A stretch of 64,000 nt of DNA, taken from NCBI RefSeq assembly GCF_013410545.1, contig NZ_JACCFV010000001.1, positions 1,054,001 to 1,118,000 on the forward strand. Direction: 5' to 3'. This stretch comes from Pseudoclavibacter chungangensis (GTDB lineage: Bacteria; Actinomycetota; Actinomycetes; Actinomycetales; Microbacteriaceae). The notes under the pieces were generated by a model. The model did not search any database. It was not told where the DNA came from and saw only the letters and a list, made by a program, of their open reading frames with translations. The position numbers were made by a program, and so were the translations under genes. Positions 53,149 through 63,625 of the stretch are shown piece after piece (within the stretch, counting starts at the first letter, position 1; each line of letters opens with the position of its first letter).

Positions 53149-54222
53149 ATGGCAGGGCAGTGGCAGGGCGTCATCCGCGAATACGCCGAGTTCCTCGACG
53201 TGACGGAGGCCACGCCCGTCGTCACGCTCGGCGAGGGCGGCACGCCGCTCATCCCGGCGCGCGCACTCGGTGCGCGCACGGGGGCCGAGGTGTGGGTGAA
53301 GTACGAGGGCATGAACCCGACGGGCTCGTTCAAGGACCGTGGCATGACGATGGCCGTCTCGAAGGCCGTCGAGCACGGCGCGAAGGTCGTCGTGTGCGCG
53401 TCGACTGGCAACACCTCGGCGTCCGCGGCGGCGTACGCGGCGAACGCGGGCATCGAGGCGGCGGTGCTCGTGCCCGAGGGCAAGATCGCCATGGGCAAGC
53501 TCTCGCAGGCGATCGCGCACAACGCGCGCCTCCTGCAGGTCCGCGGCAACTTCGACGACTGCCTCGAGATCACGCGTGAACTCGACCGCGACTACCCCGT
53601 CCACCTCGTCAACTCGGTCAACAACGACCGCATCGAGGGGCAGAAGACGGCGGCGTTCGAGATCATCGACGTCCTCGGCGACGCGCCCGACTTCCACTTC
53701 ATCCCCGTCGGCAACGCGGGCAACTACACGGCCTACACGCGCGGCTACCGCGAGTTCGCCGAACTCGGGCGCGCGACGAAGCTCCCGCGCATGTTCGGCT
53801 TCCAGGCGACGGGCGCGGCACCCATCGTGCGCGGTGAGGTCGTCACCCAGCCCGAGACGATCGCGTCCGCGATCCGCATCGGCAATCCGGCGTCGTGGGG
53901 CCCCGCGCTCGAGGCGCGGGACGAGACGAACGGCTACTTCGGGGCGATCGACGACACGAAGGTCCTCGAGGCGCAGCGCATCCTCGCTGCCGAGGTCGGC
54001 GTGTTCGTGGAGCCGGCGAGCGCCATCTCCGTCGCCGGCCTGCTCGAGCGGGCCGAGGCGGGACAGGTGCCCGCCGGTGCCCGTGTCGTCCTCACGGTGA
54101 CGGGACACGGCCTCAAGGATCCACAGTGGGCGCTCAAGACGGCCGACGGCGGCGACATCGAACCGACCGTCGTTCCCGCCGACGTGGCCACGGTCGCCCA
54201 GGCGCTCGGACTCGGCGCATGA
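53149..54222 (+). CDS. thrC: threonine synthase
   Basis: 357 aa PLP-dependent class 1-type enzyme converting O-phosphohomoserine to threonine. PLP Lys in NPTGSFKDRGMTMAVSKA near 61, CASTGNTSASAAAYAA phosphate loop, NSVNNDRIEGQKTAAFEI and IPVGNAGNYTAYTRGYREFA. ATG 53,149 with AGAGGCAGG upstream, 61 bases after hom. Overlaps thrB (ATGA). Confidence 0.96.
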   Translation: MAGQWQGVIREYAEFLDVTEATPVVTLGEGGTPLIPARALGARTGAEVWVKYEGMNPTGSFKDRGMTMAVSKAVEHGAKVVVCASTGNTSASAAAYAANAGIEAAVLVPEGKIAMGKLSQAIAHNARLLQVRGNFDDCLEITRELDRDYPVHLVNSVNNDRIEGQKTAAFEIIDVLGDAPDFHFIPVGNAGNYTAYTRGYREFAELGRATKLPRMFGFQATGAAPIVRGEVVTQPETIASAIRIGNPASWGPALEARDETNGYFGAIDDTKVLEAQRILAAEVGVFVEPASAISVAGLLERAEAGQVPAGARVVLTVTGHGLKDPQWALKTADGGDIEPTVVPADVATVAQALGLGA

Positions 54223-55172
54223 GCGCCGTCACGACGGGACGCACGGTCGACGTGCGCGTCCCCGCGACGAGCGCGAACCTCGGTCCCGGCTTCGACACGC
54301 TCGGCCTCGCGCTCGCGCTGTACGACGAACTGACCGTGGAGGCGGCACCGGCCGGCGTCCTCGAGATCGAGGTCGAGGGGGTCGGCGCCGACGACGTGCC
54401 GCGCGACGCATCGCACCTCGTCGTGCGCGCCATCGCCCACGCCCTCGCGGACTTCGGGTACGACATGCCGGGCCTGCGGATCCACGCCCGAAACAGCATC
54501 CCGCACGGTCGCGGCCTCGGGTCCTCCGGCGCCGCGATCGTCTCGGGCATCATGGCCGCCGTCGGCCTCGTGGCCGATCAGCGCGAGATCGGGTCCGACG
54601 ACATCCTCCGCCTCGCGACCGAGCTCGAGGGGCACCCCGACAACGTCGCCCCCTGCATCTTCGGTGGCCTCACGATCGCGTGGGTCTCGACCGACGGCAG
54701 CCCGCACTCCAAGCAATTGCTCGTGCACCGCGGCATCTCACCGATCGTGCTCATCCCGGTCGAGACGATGTCGACCCAGCTCGCGCGGAGCCTGCAGCCC
54801 GCCCAGGTCCCGCACGCCGACGCGATCTTCAACGTGTCGCGCTCCGCGCTGCTCATCGCGGCGCTCGTGCAGAGCCCCGAGGTGCTGCTCGAGGCGACCG
54901 AGGACCGGCTCCACCAGAACTATCGGGCGAGCGCGATGCCGAAGACCGCCGGGCTCATCGAGCGACTGCGTGCCGAGGGACTCCCGGCGGTCGTGTCGGG
55001 CGCCGGGCCGAGCATCCTCGTCCTGTGCGAGAACCCCGCTCAGCGTCTCGTCGCCGCGCGCATCGCCGAGCAGGACACGTCCACGACGTGGCGGGCCATC
55101 ATGCCCGCCGTCGATGTGCTGGGTGCTACAGTGGTGGCGAGATCGGCCGAGACGGTTCTTCCGTCGGCGTAG
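54219..55172 (+). CDS. thrB: homoserine kinase
   Basis: 317 aa GHMP kinase. VPATSANLGPGFDTLGLAL at the N-terminus, phosphate loop IPHGRGLGSSGAAIVSGIMA near 88 and SGAGPSILVLCE in the C-terminal half. Phosphorylates homoserine for ThrC; order hom-thrC-thrB is the actinobacterial standard. Starts inside the thrC stop. Followed by the rho leader. Confidence 0.96.
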   Translation: MSAVTTGRTVDVRVPATSANLGPGFDTLGLALALYDELTVEAAPAGVLEIEVEGVGADDVPRDASHLVVRAIAHALADFGYDMPGLRIHARNSIPHGRGLGSSGAAIVSGIMAAVGLVADQREIGSDDILRLATELEGHPDNVAPCIFGGLTIAWVSTDGSPHSKQLLVHRGISPIVLIPVETMSTQLARSLQPAQVPHADAIFNVSRSALLIAALVQSPEVLLEATEDRLHQNYRASAMPKTAGLIERLRAEGLPAVVSGAGPSILVLCENPAQRLVAARIAEQDTSTTWRAIMPAVDVLGATVVARSAETVLPSA

Positions 55173-55330
55173 CAGCCAGCCGGTCCCACCCATCCAGACG
55201 AGGCATTGGCCGCGCTCCGTGTCCAGAGCGCTCTCCTCAAGGGGAACGCGCAGTTCGACGGCACGCGTACATCGCGTGGCACTGCCGCTTCGCTGCGTCC
55301 GCAGAGCGGACAGATCAAGGACATGACCAC
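55173..55330 (+). promoter_or_regulatory. rho leader with a minimal upstream reading frame
   Basis: 158-base gap between thrB and rho. A three-codon frame ATG ACC ACA TGA (55,323-55,334) has its stop overlapping the rho ATG. Earlier in the leader GCGCTCCGTGTCCAGAGCGC can pair as a small hairpin (55,213 region). rho genes are usually autoregulated through their leaders, so a role in control is possible but not shown. Confidence 0.35.
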
Positions 55331-57433
55331 ATGACGAACACCACCGGCGCCGACGGCGCCACCACCGGCGTGCCGCTGACCGCGATGCGGGTGCCCGATC
55401 TGCAGGCGCTCGCGTCGCAGCTCGGTATCCGCGGCGCGGCGCGACTGCGCAAGCGCGAGCTCATCGCGGCGATCGAGGAGGCCCAGGGCGGCGCTGATGC
55501 GTCGGCCCCGACGGAGGACGCAGAGGTGCAGCCGGCGCCCGAGGCGTCCGCCGAGCAGGCGAGCCTCGTCGCCGAGGCCCCGGCCGACGAGGCCGCAGCC
55601 GACGAGGCCACCGCCGAGGCGCCCGCTGCCGAGCCCGCCACCGATGCGGCCGTGACGACGGAGACCGACGCGGCAGCGACGACCGATCCGATCGCGGACG
55701 CCGTCTTCGCCGACCACGCCGGGAACGAGAACGGCGGCTCCAAGCGCCGTCGACGCGACGAGCGCACGGGCAAGGGCAAGGGCGCCGCGAAGAACGCCGA
55801 GCCCGAGGCGCCCCTCTCGCTCGACGACCTCGTCCTGCCCCCGGCACGCGGCGAGGGCGAGGACGAGTCGTCCCAGGAGGACGGCCGTCGCCGTCGCCGC
55901 GTCACGACCGAATCGGGATCGCCCGAGGTCGAGCGCGACGACGAGAACGACGAGAACGAGGGCCGCCCGGGCGGCCGCAAGCGCAGCCGGGGTCGCGGCC
56001 GCCGTGGTCGCGGCGACAGCGCCGAGGGCACGAACGAGCAGGAGCAGGACGACTCGTCGGACGACGACGAGAACGTCGGCGAGGACGAGTCGCAGAACGA
56101 GGGGCAGGGCGGCCGCCGCTCGCGGTCCCGTTCGCGCGGCCGCGGTGGCGACAACCAGAACGGCAACACCGCTCACGACGACGACGACGAGCGTGGCCGC
56201 GGCCGTGGCCGCTACCGCGACCGCAAGCGCGGCCGCGGTGCGAGCGACGACGTCGACCCCGACTACTCGCCCGACGACGTCCTGCTGCCCGTCGCCGGCA
56301 TCCTCGACGTGCTCGACAACTACGCGTTCGTGCGCACGAGCGGCTACCTCCCCGGCCCGAACGACGTCTACGTCTCGCTCGGCCAGGTGAAGAAGTACGG
56401 GCTGCGCAAGGGCGATGCGATCGTCGGCGCGATCCGCCAGCCCCGCGAGGGCGAGCAGCAGCACGGTCGCCAGAAGTTCAACGCGCTCGTGAAGTTCGAC
56501 TCCATCAACGGCCAGTCGACCGACGAGGCCACCGCGCGGCCGTCGTTCGACGACCTCACCCCGCTGTACCCCGAGGAGCGTCTGCGCCTCGAGACGGCGG
56601 AGGGGCGCCTCACGCAGCGTGCCATCGACCTCTTCGCCCCGATCGGCAAGGGCACGCGCGGCCTCATCGTCGCGCCGCCCAAGTCGGGCAAGTCGGTCGT
56701 GCTCCAGCAGATCGCGAACGCGATCGCCGAGAACAGCCCCCAGACGCACCTCATGGTCGTGCTCGTCGACGAGCGTCCCGAGGAGATCACGGCCATGCGC
56801 CGCTCGATCCGCGGCGAGGTCGTCGCATCGGCGTTCGACCTGCCCTCCGAGGACCACACGACGATCGCGGAGCTCGCGATCGAGCGCGCGAAGCGGCTCG
56901 TCGAGCTCGGTCACGACGTCGTCGTGCTGCTCGACTCGATCACCGAGCTCGCGCGTGCCTACAACCTCACGGCACCCGCGTCCGGACGCATCCTGTCGGG
57001 CGGTGTGGACGCGTCGGCGCTGTACCCGCCGAAGCGCTTCTTCGGTGCCGCGCGCAATGTCGAGAACGGCGGCTCGCTCACGATCCTCGCGACCGCGATG
57101 GTCGAGACGGGCTCGCGCACCGACGAGGTCATCCTCGAGGAGTTCGCCGGCACCGGGAACATGGAGATCCGACTTTCGCGCGAGATCGCCGACAAGCGCA
57201 TCTTCCCCGCGCTCGACATCCGCAACTCGGGCACCCTCAAGGAGGAGATGCTCCTCAGCCCGGCCGAGGTCGACGCCACGTGGCGCATTCGTCGTGACCT
57301 GACGGCGGGGGAGACGCAGGGGTCGCTCGAGTCGGTGCTCACGCGCCTCGCCGAGACGCCCACGAACGCCGAGTTCCTCGCGAGCGTGAGCCGTCAGCCG
57401 ATCGAGAGCGCCGCGCCGCGGGCACGTCGATGA
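55331..57433 (+). CDS. rho: transcription termination factor Rho (large actinobacterial form)
   Basis: 700 aa RNA-dependent ATPase that ends transcription. N-terminal Rho_N helices ([20 protein letters not shown]), then about 250 residues of acidic/Arg-Gly-rich disordered insert (e.g. [20 protein letters not shown]) absent from E. coli Rho, then the RNA-binding cold-shock domain ([20 protein letters not shown]) and ATPase core with Walker [14 protein letters not shown] near 450, Walker [17 protein letters not shown] and the Q/R loops ([20 protein letters not shown]). The insert type helps RNA binding in micrococcal and mycobacterial Rho. Stop overlaps prfA (ATGA). Confidence 0.96.
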   Translation: MTNTTGADGATTGVPLTAMRVPDLQALASQLGIRGAARLRKRELIAAIEEAQGGADASAPTEDAEVQPAPEASAEQASLVAEAPADEAAADEATAEAPAAEPATDAAVTTETDAAATTDPIADAVFADHAGNENGGSKRRRRDERTGKGKGAAKNAEPEAPLSLDDLVLPPARGEGEDESSQEDGRRRRRVTTESGSPEVERDDENDENEGRPGGRKRSRGRGRRGRGDSAEGTNEQEQDDSSDDDENVGEDESQNEGQGGRRSRSRSRGRGGDNQNGNTAHDDDDERGRGRGRYRDRKRGRGASDDVDPDYSPDDVLLPVAGILDVLDNYAFVRTSGYLPGPNDVYVSLGQVKKYGLRKGDAIVGAIRQPREGEQQHGRQKFNALVKFDSINGQSTDEATARPSFDDLTPLYPEERLRLETAEGRLTQRAIDLFAPIGKGTRGLIVAPPKSGKSVVLQQIANAIAENSPQTHLMVVLVDERPEEITAMRRSIRGEVVASAFDLPSEDHTTIAELAIERAKRLVELGHDVVVLLDSITELARAYNLTAPASGRILSGGVDASALYPPKRFFGAARNVENGGSLTILATAMVETGSRTDEVILEEFAGTGNMEIRLSREIADKRIFPALDIRNSGTLKEEMLLSPAEVDATWRIRRDLTAGETQGSLESVLTRLAETPTNAEFLASVSRQPIESAAPRARR

Positions 57434-58527
57434 GCGTCGACGAGTTCGGCGACTCGCTGCGCACCCTGCGCGCCGAGCACGCCGAACTGCAGGAACAGCT
57501 CGCCGATCCCGAACTGCACGCGAACGCGGCGCGGGCGAAGCGCGTGAACCGTCGCTACGCGGAGCTCTCGCAGATCCTCGCGGCCGACGACCAGCGCGCC
57601 GCGCTCGGCGACGACCTCGAGGCGGCGCGTGAACTCGCGAAGGAGGACGAGTCCTTCGCGCAGGAGGTGCCGGCGCTCGAGACGCGGCTGCACGAGGCGC
57701 AGGAGAAGCTGCGCCGTCTGCTCATCCCGCGCGACCCGGACGACGGGCGCGACGTCATCATGGAGATCAAGGGCGGTGAGGGCGGCGAGGAGTCGGCGCT
57801 CTTCGCCGCCGATCTCCTGCGCATGTACACGCACTACGCCGAGCAGCGCGGCTGGAAGACCGAGATCCTCGCGTCGACCGAGTCGGACCTCGGCGGGTTC
57901 AAGGACGTGCAGGTCGCGATCAAGAGCCAGGCGAACGATCCCAGTGAGGGCGCCTGGGCGTCGCTCAAGTACGAGGGCGGGGTGCACCGCGTGCAGCGCG
58001 TGCCCGCGACCGAGTCGCAGGGACGCATCCACACGTCGACGACGGGCGTGCTCGTCTTCCCCGAGGTCGACGAGCCGGAGGAGATCGAGATCAATCAGAA
58101 CGATCTCAAGATCGACGTGTACCGCTCGTCCGGCCCCGGCGGGCAGTCGGTCAACACGACCGACTCTGCGGTGCGCATCACGCACCTCCCGACGGGAATC
58201 GTCGTGTCGATGCAGAACGAGAAGTCGCAGATCCAGAACCGGGCTGCCGCGATGCGCGTGCTGCTCGCCCGCCTCCTCGCGCACCAGCAGGAGGAGCTCG
58301 ACGCGCAGGCCTCGGACGCGCGCAAGAGCCAGATCCGCTCGATGGACCGCTCGGAGCGCATCCGCACGTACAATTTCCCGGAGAACCGCATCGCGGATCA
58401 CCGCACGGGATACAAGTCGTACAACCTCGACCAGGTCATGAACGGCGCCCTGGGGCCCGTCATCGAGTCGGCGATCCGCGCCGACGAGGAGGCGCGCCTC
58501 GCCGCCCTGGGCTCCGCGACGGACTGA
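57430..58527 (+). CDS. prfA: peptide chain release factor 1
   Basis: 365 aa. RF1 specificity motif PAT in [20 protein letters not shown] near 191 (UAG/UAA reading) and the hydrolysis motif GGQ in [20 protein letters not shown] near 237. Full-length. Start overlaps the rho stop. In actinobacteria prmC, the methylase of this GGQ, normally follows directly; here cysE-cysK on the other strand lie between. Confidence 0.97.
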   Translation: MSVDEFGDSLRTLRAEHAELQEQLADPELHANAARAKRVNRRYAELSQILAADDQRAALGDDLEAARELAKEDESFAQEVPALETRLHEAQEKLRRLLIPRDPDDGRDVIMEIKGGEGGEESALFAADLLRMYTHYAEQRGWKTEILASTESDLGGFKDVQVAIKSQANDPSEGAWASLKYEGGVHRVQRVPATESQGRIHTSTTGVLVFPEVDEPEEIEINQNDLKIDVYRSSGPGGQSVNTTDSAVRITHLPTGIVVSMQNEKSQIQNRAAAMRVLLARLLAHQQEELDAQASDARKSQIRSMDRSERIRTYNFPENRIADHRTGYKSYNLDQVMNGALGPVIESAIRADEEARLAALGSATD

Positions 58528-58545
58528 TCACTCCGCGCACGCCCA

Positions 58546-58614
58546 CGACGAATGCCGGGTGGTTTTCGGGGTTCCGGGTCACCCGGAACCCCGAAAACCA
58601 CCCGGCATTCGTCG
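58546..58614. repeat. perfect 34-bp palindrome (copy 2 of the dispersed hairpin family; likely bidirectional terminator)
   Basis: Left arm 58,546-58,579, single central C at 58,580, right arm 58,581-58,614, all pairs matched. Shares the core CCGGGTGGTTTTCGGGGTTC with the palindrome at 13,100-13,154, with different but still complementary outer arms. Lies 19 bases after the prfA stop and 16 before the end of the convergent cysE, the same convergent setting as copy 1. Confidence 0.88.
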
Positions 58615-58629
58615 GTGGTGGGGTCGAGA

Positions 58630-59232
58630 TCAGATCTCGTAGTAGCCGACCAGGGCCGCTTCGCTCGGTGTCTGCTTGCGCTGCTTCGCCGGGACACCCG
58701 TGAGGACCGAGCCCGCCGGGGCGTCGCGCGTGACGACCGCGTTCGCGCCGACGCGCGTGTGGTCACCGATGACGATCGGCCCGAGCAGCTTCGCGCCCGC
58801 CCCGATGAGCACGCCGTCACCGAGCGTCGGATGACGTTTGACCTTCTTCGTCGACGTCCCGCCGAGCGTGACCCCGTGGTAGATCACGACGTCGTCGCCG
58901 ATCTCGGCCGTCTCGCCGATGACGACGCCCATGCCGTGGTCGATGAACAGGCGTCTGCCGATCGTCGCGCCGGGGTGGATCTCGACGCCCGTCAGGAACC
59001 GCGCGAACTGGGACACGGTGCGGGCGAGGAACTTCCCGCCCGGGGTGCGCCAGAGACGGTTCGCGACACGGTGCGCCCACACGGCGTGGAGCCCCGAGTA
59101 GTTGACGACGATCGAGAGCGTGCTGCGCGCGGCGGGGTCACCCGCGCGGACCGCGCGGACGTCTTCGCGGACACGCGCGAACGCGGCGTCGAACGGGAGC
59201 CGACGCCGCGTCGCGGGAGGAGGAACCGCCAC
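58630..59232 (-). CDS. cysE: serine O-acetyltransferase
   Basis: 200 aa left-handed beta-helix acyltransferase: [60 protein letters not shown] and [20 protein letters not shown]. Makes O-acetylserine for CysK, whose gene ends four bases upstream on the same strand. GTG at 59,232. Short N-terminus, as in actinobacterial forms. Confidence 0.95.
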   Translation of the reverse strand: MAVPPPATRRRLPFDAAFARVREDVRAVRAGDPAARSTLSIVVNYSGLHAVWAHRVANRLWRTPGGKFLARTVSQFARFLTGVEIHPGATIGRRLFIDHGMGVVIGETAEIGDDVVIYHGVTLGGTSTKKVKRHPTLGDGVLIGAGAKLLGPIVIGDHTRVGANAVVTRDAPAGSVLTGVPAKQRKQTPSEAALVGYYEI

Positions 59233-59236
59233 GAGG

Positions 59237-60172
59237 TCAGTCGCGGAGGTCGTCGAACAGCACGGTCGACAGGTAGCGCTCGCCGGTGTCGGGAACGATC
59301 ACGACGATGTTCTTGCCCTCGTTCTCGGGGCGCTTCGAGAGCTCGAGGGCGGCCCACACGTTGGCGCCCGTCGAGATACCGCCGAAGATGCCCTCGGTCG
59401 CGGTGAGTTCGCGCGAGACGCGGATCGAGTCCTCGAGCGTCGCGTCGAACACCTCGTCGATGACGTCGCGGTCGAGGATGTCCGGCAGGAAGTTCGCGCC
59501 GAGGCCCTGGATCTTGTGCGGGCCGGCCTTGCCCTGCGTGAGGAGCGGCGAGTCGGCGGGCTCGACGGCGACGATCTTCACCTCGGGCTTGCGCTCCTTG
59601 AGCACCTGGCCGACGCCCGTGATCGTCCCGCCCGTGCCGATGCCGGCGACGAAGACGTCGACCTGCCCGTCGGTGTCGTTCCAGACCTCTTCCGCCGTCG
59701 TCTCACGGTGGATCTGCACGTTCGCCTCGTTCTCGAACTGACGGGCGAGCACGGCACCGGGCGTCTGCTCGACGATCTCCGCCGCCTTCGCGACCGCTCC
59801 GCGCATCCCCTCGGCGCCGGGCGTGAGGACGAGCTCGGCGCCGAACGCCTTGAGCAGCTGACGGCGCTCGAGCGACATCGTCTCGGGCATCGCGAGGATG
59901 ACGCGGTAGCCGCGGGCGGCACCGATGAGGGCGAGCGCGATGCCCGTGTTGCCGCTCGTGCCCTCGACGATCGTGCCACCGGGCTGCAGCTCGCCGGACT
60001 GCTCGGCGGCCCGGATGATGCCGAGGCCGAGGCGGTCCTTCACCGACGAGCCGGGTGCGAAGAACTCGAGCTTCGCGTACACGTTCGCGACGCCCGTGTT
60101 GATCCGGCCGAGCTTGACGAGCGGAGTGCGGCCGATGGCCTCGGTGATGTCGCTGTAGATGATTCCGGACAC
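59237..60172 (-). CDS. cysK: cysteine synthase (O-acetylserine sulfhydrylase)
   Basis: 311 aa. PLP Lys in [17 protein letters not shown] near 44, [58 protein letters not shown] and [14 protein letters not shown]. Uses O-acetylserine from CysE and sulfide. GTG start at 60,172 with a hairpin-bearing leader upstream. Confidence 0.96.
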   Translation of the reverse strand: MSGIIYSDITEAIGRTPLVKLGRINTGVANVYAKLEFFAPGSSVKDRLGLGIIRAAEQSGELQPGGTIVEGTSGNTGIALALIGAARGYRVILAMPETMSLERRQLLKAFGAELVLTPGAEGMRGAVAKAAEIVEQTPGAVLARQFENEANVQIHRETTAEEVWNDTDGQVDVFVAGIGTGGTITGVGQVLKERKPEVKIVAVEPADSPLLTQGKAGPHKIQGLGANFLPDILDRDVIDEVFDATLEDSIRVSRELTATEGIFGGISTGANVWAALELSKRPENEGKNIVVIVPDTGERYLSTVLFDDLRD

Positions 60173-60208
60173 AGATGCTGCCTAACTCTCGGGGTGTGAG
60201 GACGTTGC

Positions 60209-60240
60209 GCGGGCACGGGAGACACGCGGTGCGTGCCCGC
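60209..60240 (-). promoter_or_regulatory. hairpin in the cysK 5' leader
   Basis: GCGGGCACG paired with CGTGCCCGC around a 14-base loop, 36 bases upstream of the cysK start. Could affect expression; no cysteine-rich leader peptide could be seen. Confidence 0.35.
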
Positions 60241-60443
60241 ACCGGAAACGCTATCGAACGGCTCCTGCTCGGCCCGTCACAATTCGTCGTTCGCGGTGCC
60301 GCCGCCCGGTCGCCGCGCGGCGACGTCCGGTCGTCGCACGGGCGATGACGGAACCGACCACCCCGGCCGGTCGCGGCGACGTCGTGGACGGGGCACGGTG
60401 CCGACGCACCACGGGAACGGGCCGGTGCTGCCACACTGTGCGG

Positions 60444-61307
60444 ATGACGAACGGCATGGCGGCGGTGCGCGCGCGGGCACGGACCGTGCTCGCGCGCAGC
60501 GGATTCCCCGACGTGAACACCGAGGCGGACGCGCTCATCGCGGGCGTGCTCGGCCGCTCCCGCGGCGACGTCGCGCTCGACGCGCTGCTCGACCGGTCGG
60601 TCCCCGCCGAGTCGGTCACCGCGATCGAGGCCGCACTCGCTCGTCGTGCCCGGCGGGAACCGCTGCAGCACCTCACCGGACGCGCGGCCTTCTGCGACAT
60701 CGAACTGCACGTGGGACCGGGCGTCTTCGTCCCGCGGCCCGAGACCGAACGGCTCGTGGAACTCGCGGTCGAACGGATGCCGTCCCGGGCCCCCGCCGTC
60801 GTCGACCTGGGATCCGGCTCGGGGGCCATCGCGATCGCGGTCGCCCGCGCGCTCCCGGGGGCACGCGTCTGGGCCGTGGAGTCCTCGCCGCGGGCATGGC
60901 CGTGGCTCGTGCGGAACGTCCGCGAGTTCGGCGACGGGCGTGTCGTCCCGGTCTTCGGTCGTCTGGCCGAGGTGGAGCTCCCCGATGCCCCGCGTGCGCT
61001 CGACGCGGTCCTGAGCAATCCGCCCTACATCCCGCGCGCGGACGAACCCAGCGACCCCGAGGTCCGGCTCTTCGACCCGGCCGCGGCGCTGTACGGGGGA
61101 GCGGACGGCCTCGACGACGTCCGGCGCATCGTCGCCCACGCCGCGGCGTGCCTCACGCCCGGCGGGATCGTGCTGCTCGAACACGACGAGCGGCAGGGCG
61201 GGGCGATCCGATCGCTGCTCGCCGCGGCCGGGTTCGAGGCGGGGGAGACGAGCACCGACCTGACGGGCCGCGAACGCCTGACGGGGGCCGTCGCGCCCGG
61301 TGCGTGA
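60444..61307 (+). CDS. prmC: peptide chain release factor N5-glutamine methyltransferase
   Basis: 287 aa SAM enzyme that methylates the GGQ glutamine of release factors. N-terminal helical domain, SAM loop VVDLGSGSGAIAIAVARALP, AVESSPRAW and the substrate motif LSNPPYIPRADEPSDPEV near 191 (NPPY), plus HDERQGGAIRSLL. ATG 60,444 chosen; the longer frame upstream is not conserved. Divergent from cysK; leads into sua5 and wecA. Confidence 0.93.
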   Translation: MTNGMAAVRARARTVLARSGFPDVNTEADALIAGVLGRSRGDVALDALLDRSVPAESVTAIEAALARRARREPLQHLTGRAAFCDIELHVGPGVFVPRPETERLVELAVERMPSRAPAVVDLGSGSGAIAIAVARALPGARVWAVESSPRAWPWLVRNVREFGDGRVVPVFGRLAEVELPDAPRALDAVLSNPPYIPRADEPSDPEVRLFDPAAALYGGADGLDDVRRIVAHAAACLTPGGIVLLEHDERQGGAIRSLLAAAGFEAGETSTDLTGRERLTGAVAPGA

Positions 61308-61381
61308 GGCGCCGGACGGCCGGACGGTGTCGTCGGGCGTGGCGTCGCGGGCCTCCCGGCGCGACTATCATGGGCCGGGAT

Positions 61382-62056
61382 ATGGCACGGATCTACGATT
61401 GCTCGGCCCAGGACCAACAGGACCTCGGTACCCGCATGGCCACGTCGGCCCTCGGACGCGGCGAGCTCGTCGTCGTCCCCACCGACACGGTCTACGGCAT
61501 CGCGGCCGATGCCTTCTCGCCCGATGCGGTGGCCGCGCTCCTCGCGGCGAAGGGCCGCACACGCCAGTCGCCGCCCCCCGTGCTCGTCGCCGACGAGTCG
61601 ACCGTCCGGGCACTCGCCGCGATCGTCCCGGACGAGGTCGGGGAATTGCTCTCGCGCTTCGCCCCCGGCCCGCTCACCGTCATCCTGCCCGCACAGCCGT
61701 CGCTGCGATGGGATCTGGGTGACACGGCCGGCACGGTCGCACTCCGCATCCCCGATCAGCCCGTCGCCCTCGCGCTCCTGCGCCAGGCAGGACCTCTCGC
61801 GGTCTCGAGCGCGAACCGGCACGGCGAGCCGCCGGCCGAGACCGCGCAGGATGCCGTCGCGGCACTCGGTTCCGGGGTCGAGGTGGCGCTCGACGCCGGC
61901 CGCATCGGCGGCACGCCGTCGACGATCATCGACGCGACGGCGCTCGCGCGCGGCGCGGGCGGCTCTGTGCACATCGTCCGCCAGGGGGCGCTCTCGGCGG
62001 ACGAGCTGCGAACGGTGCTCGGCGATCTGCTCGTCGAGCCCGTGACCGGCGGGTAA
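61382..62056 (+). CDS. tsaC: L-threonylcarbamoyladenylate synthase (Sua5/YrdC family)
   Basis: 224 aa. VVVPTDTVYGIAADAFSPDA near 30, AAKGRTRQSPPPVLVADEST, LSRFAPGPLTVILPA and PLAVSSANRHGEPPAETAQD are YrdC-domain signatures; makes threonylcarbamoyl-AMP for t6A37 on tRNA. No C-terminal Sua5 domain, so the shorter TsaC-like type. Sits in the conserved prmC-sua5-wecA order. Confidence 0.92.
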   Translation: MARIYDCSAQDQQDLGTRMATSALGRGELVVVPTDTVYGIAADAFSPDAVAALLAAKGRTRQSPPPVLVADESTVRALAAIVPDEVGELLSRFAPGPLTVILPAQPSLRWDLGDTAGTVALRIPDQPVALALLRQAGPLAVSSANRHGEPPAETAQDAVAALGSGVEVALDAGRIGGTPSTIIDATALARGAGGSVHIVRQGALSADELRTVLGDLLVEPVTGG

Positions 62057-62059
62057 GTC

Positions 62060-63625
62060 GTGCGCTACTACGCCATCCTCATCGTGGTGACCGCGGTCGC
62101 CACGTGCCTGCTGTGCTGGGGCGTCTATCGGCTCGCCATGAGGCACCGGTGGTACCCGGCGGTGCGCGAGCGGGACGTGCACGCGACGCCCAAGCCGAGG
62201 CTCGGCGGCATCGCGATGTACATCGGGTTCCTGGGTTCGCTCGCACTCGGGTCCTACTTCCCCCACCTCGGGCTCGTGTACGCCGACCCCGGCAGGATCT
62301 GGGCGATCGTCGGTGCGGCGACGCTCATCGTCGGCATCGGCGTGCTCGACGACGTCGTCGATCTCGACTGGATGACGAAGCTCGCGGGGCAGATCGCCGC
62401 CGCGTTCCTCCTCGCGTGGCAGGGCGTCGCGATCACGTCGTTGCCGATCGGTGGCCTGACGGTCGGCTCGCAGTGGATGTCGCTCGTCATCACGGTGCTC
62501 GCGATGGTGCTCGTCATGAACGCGGTGAACTTCATCGACGGTCTCGACGGACTCGTCGCGGGCGTCGCGATCATCGCGAACGGCGTGTTCCTCGTGTACA
62601 GCTACCTGCTGAGCGAGTTCGCCGGACAGACGGGGCGGTTCACGCTCGCGGCCCTCCTCTCGGCCGTCGTCGTGGGCATCTGCCTCGGCTTCCTGCCCTG
62701 GAACTGGAACCCGTCGAAGATGTTCATGGGGGACGGGGGAGCGTTGCTCGTCGGGCTCCTCATGGCGACGAGCGCGATCTCCGTCACGGGCGACGTCGAC
62801 CCGCGCACGATCCGCACGGCCCAGCTGCTGCCGGCGTTCGTCCCCCTCATCATCCCCTTCGCGGTGCTCGTCGTCCCGCTCCTCGATTTCTCGATGGCCG
62901 TCATCCGGCGGATGCTCGCGGGCAAGTCGCCGTTCACGGCAGACCGCAAGCACCTGCACCACCGTCTGCTCGACATGGGGCACTCCCAGCGGCAGGCCGT
63001 CCTGGTCTTCTACGCGTGGTCCGCGGTCGTGTCCATCGGTGCCCTGCTGCCGTTCGTCGTCGCACAGGCGTGGGTGCCGTTCGCGTTCGTGATCGTGGGT
63101 GGCATCGTCTGCACGGTCGTCACGCTCTCGCCGATCTCGCAGCGGAAGCTCGCCGAGAAGCGCGCGCAGCGCACCGTCTCGACGGTCGACGACACGCACG
63201 ATCCGCTCGACCAGCTCGGGCAGGAACACGCCGACGCGCAGCGTCGGGTCGTGACGGCTCGAGCGGGCCACGGTACCGGGCTCACGGGATCCTCGCGCGC
63301 CGAGGCCGAACCCGTCACGGGGACGGCCGTCGGTGCCCACACCGGCGCCGACACGCGTGCCGAGACAGATACGCGAGCCGAGGCCGACACCGATGTCGAC
63401 GAGCCCGCCGCCGAGCCGTGTCGCGACGAGCCGGCGTCGGCCGCCGATGGCCGGATCGAAGCGGCCGACGAGGTCACCGTCGCCGACGAAACGGACGACG
63501 TGCCCGGTCGACGGGACCCGAACGCCGCCGACGACGAGAACCACGACGGCGCGGCGGCCACACGGCGTGGCCGCGCCCGCACCCCCGAGACCGCCCACCG
63601 CGACGAACCCGAGGAATCCAGATGA
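62060..63625 (+). CDS. wecA: undecaprenyl-phosphate sugar-1-phosphate transferase (MraY/WecA/TagO family)
   Basis: 521 aa. About eleven membrane helices with PKPRLGGIAMYIG, VLDDVVDLDWMTKLAGQ (acidic pair), NAVNFIDGLDGLVAGVA, FMGDGGALLVGLLMA and KHLHHRLLDMGHSQRQ, all typical of the WecA/TagO branch that starts envelope polysaccharide on undecaprenyl phosphate. From about residue 370 a long acidic, disordered tail (rich in ADT, ETDTRAEADT) is unusual for the family. GTG at 62,060, three bases after the sua5 stop; ends with ATGA overlap into the AtpI-like gene. Confidence 0.88.
   Translation: MRYYAILIVVTAVATCLLCWGVYRLAMRHRWYPAVRERDVHATPKPRLGGIAMYIGFLGSLALGSYFPHLGLVYADPGRIWAIVGAATLIVGIGVLDDVVDLDWMTKLAGQIAAAFLLAWQGVAITSLPIGGLTVGSQWMSLVITVLAMVLVMNAVNFIDGLDGLVAGVAIIANGVFLVYSYLLSEFAGQTGRFTLAALLSAVVVGICLGFLPWNWNPSKMFMGDGGALLVGLLMATSAISVTGDVDPRTIRTAQLLPAFVPLIIPFAVLVVPLLDFSMAVIRRMLAGKSPFTADRKHLHHRLLDMGHSQRQAVLVFYAWSAVVSIGALLPFVVAQAWVPFAFVIVGGIVCTVVTLSPISQRKLAEKRAQRTVSTVDDTHDPLDQLGQEHADAQRRVVTARAGHGTGLTGSSRAEAEPVTGTAVGAHTGADTRAETDTRAEADTDVDEPAAEPCRDEPASAADGRIEAADEVTVADETDDVPGRRDPNAADDENHDGAAATRRGRARTPETAHRDEPEESR

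Noticed and set aside
55040..56914. Long minus-strand frames opposite rho and elsewhere (e.g. 41,526-43,784, 34,996-33,416, 61,025-63,598)
   Set aside because: High GC leaves antisense frames open; these show Arg/Ala/Asp-rich low-complexity products without domains, opposite well-identified genes.
60173..60443. Cysteine-rich leader peptide controlling cysK
   Set aside because: No short frame with consecutive Cys codons and a ribosome site could be found upstream of cysK; only a simple hairpin is present.
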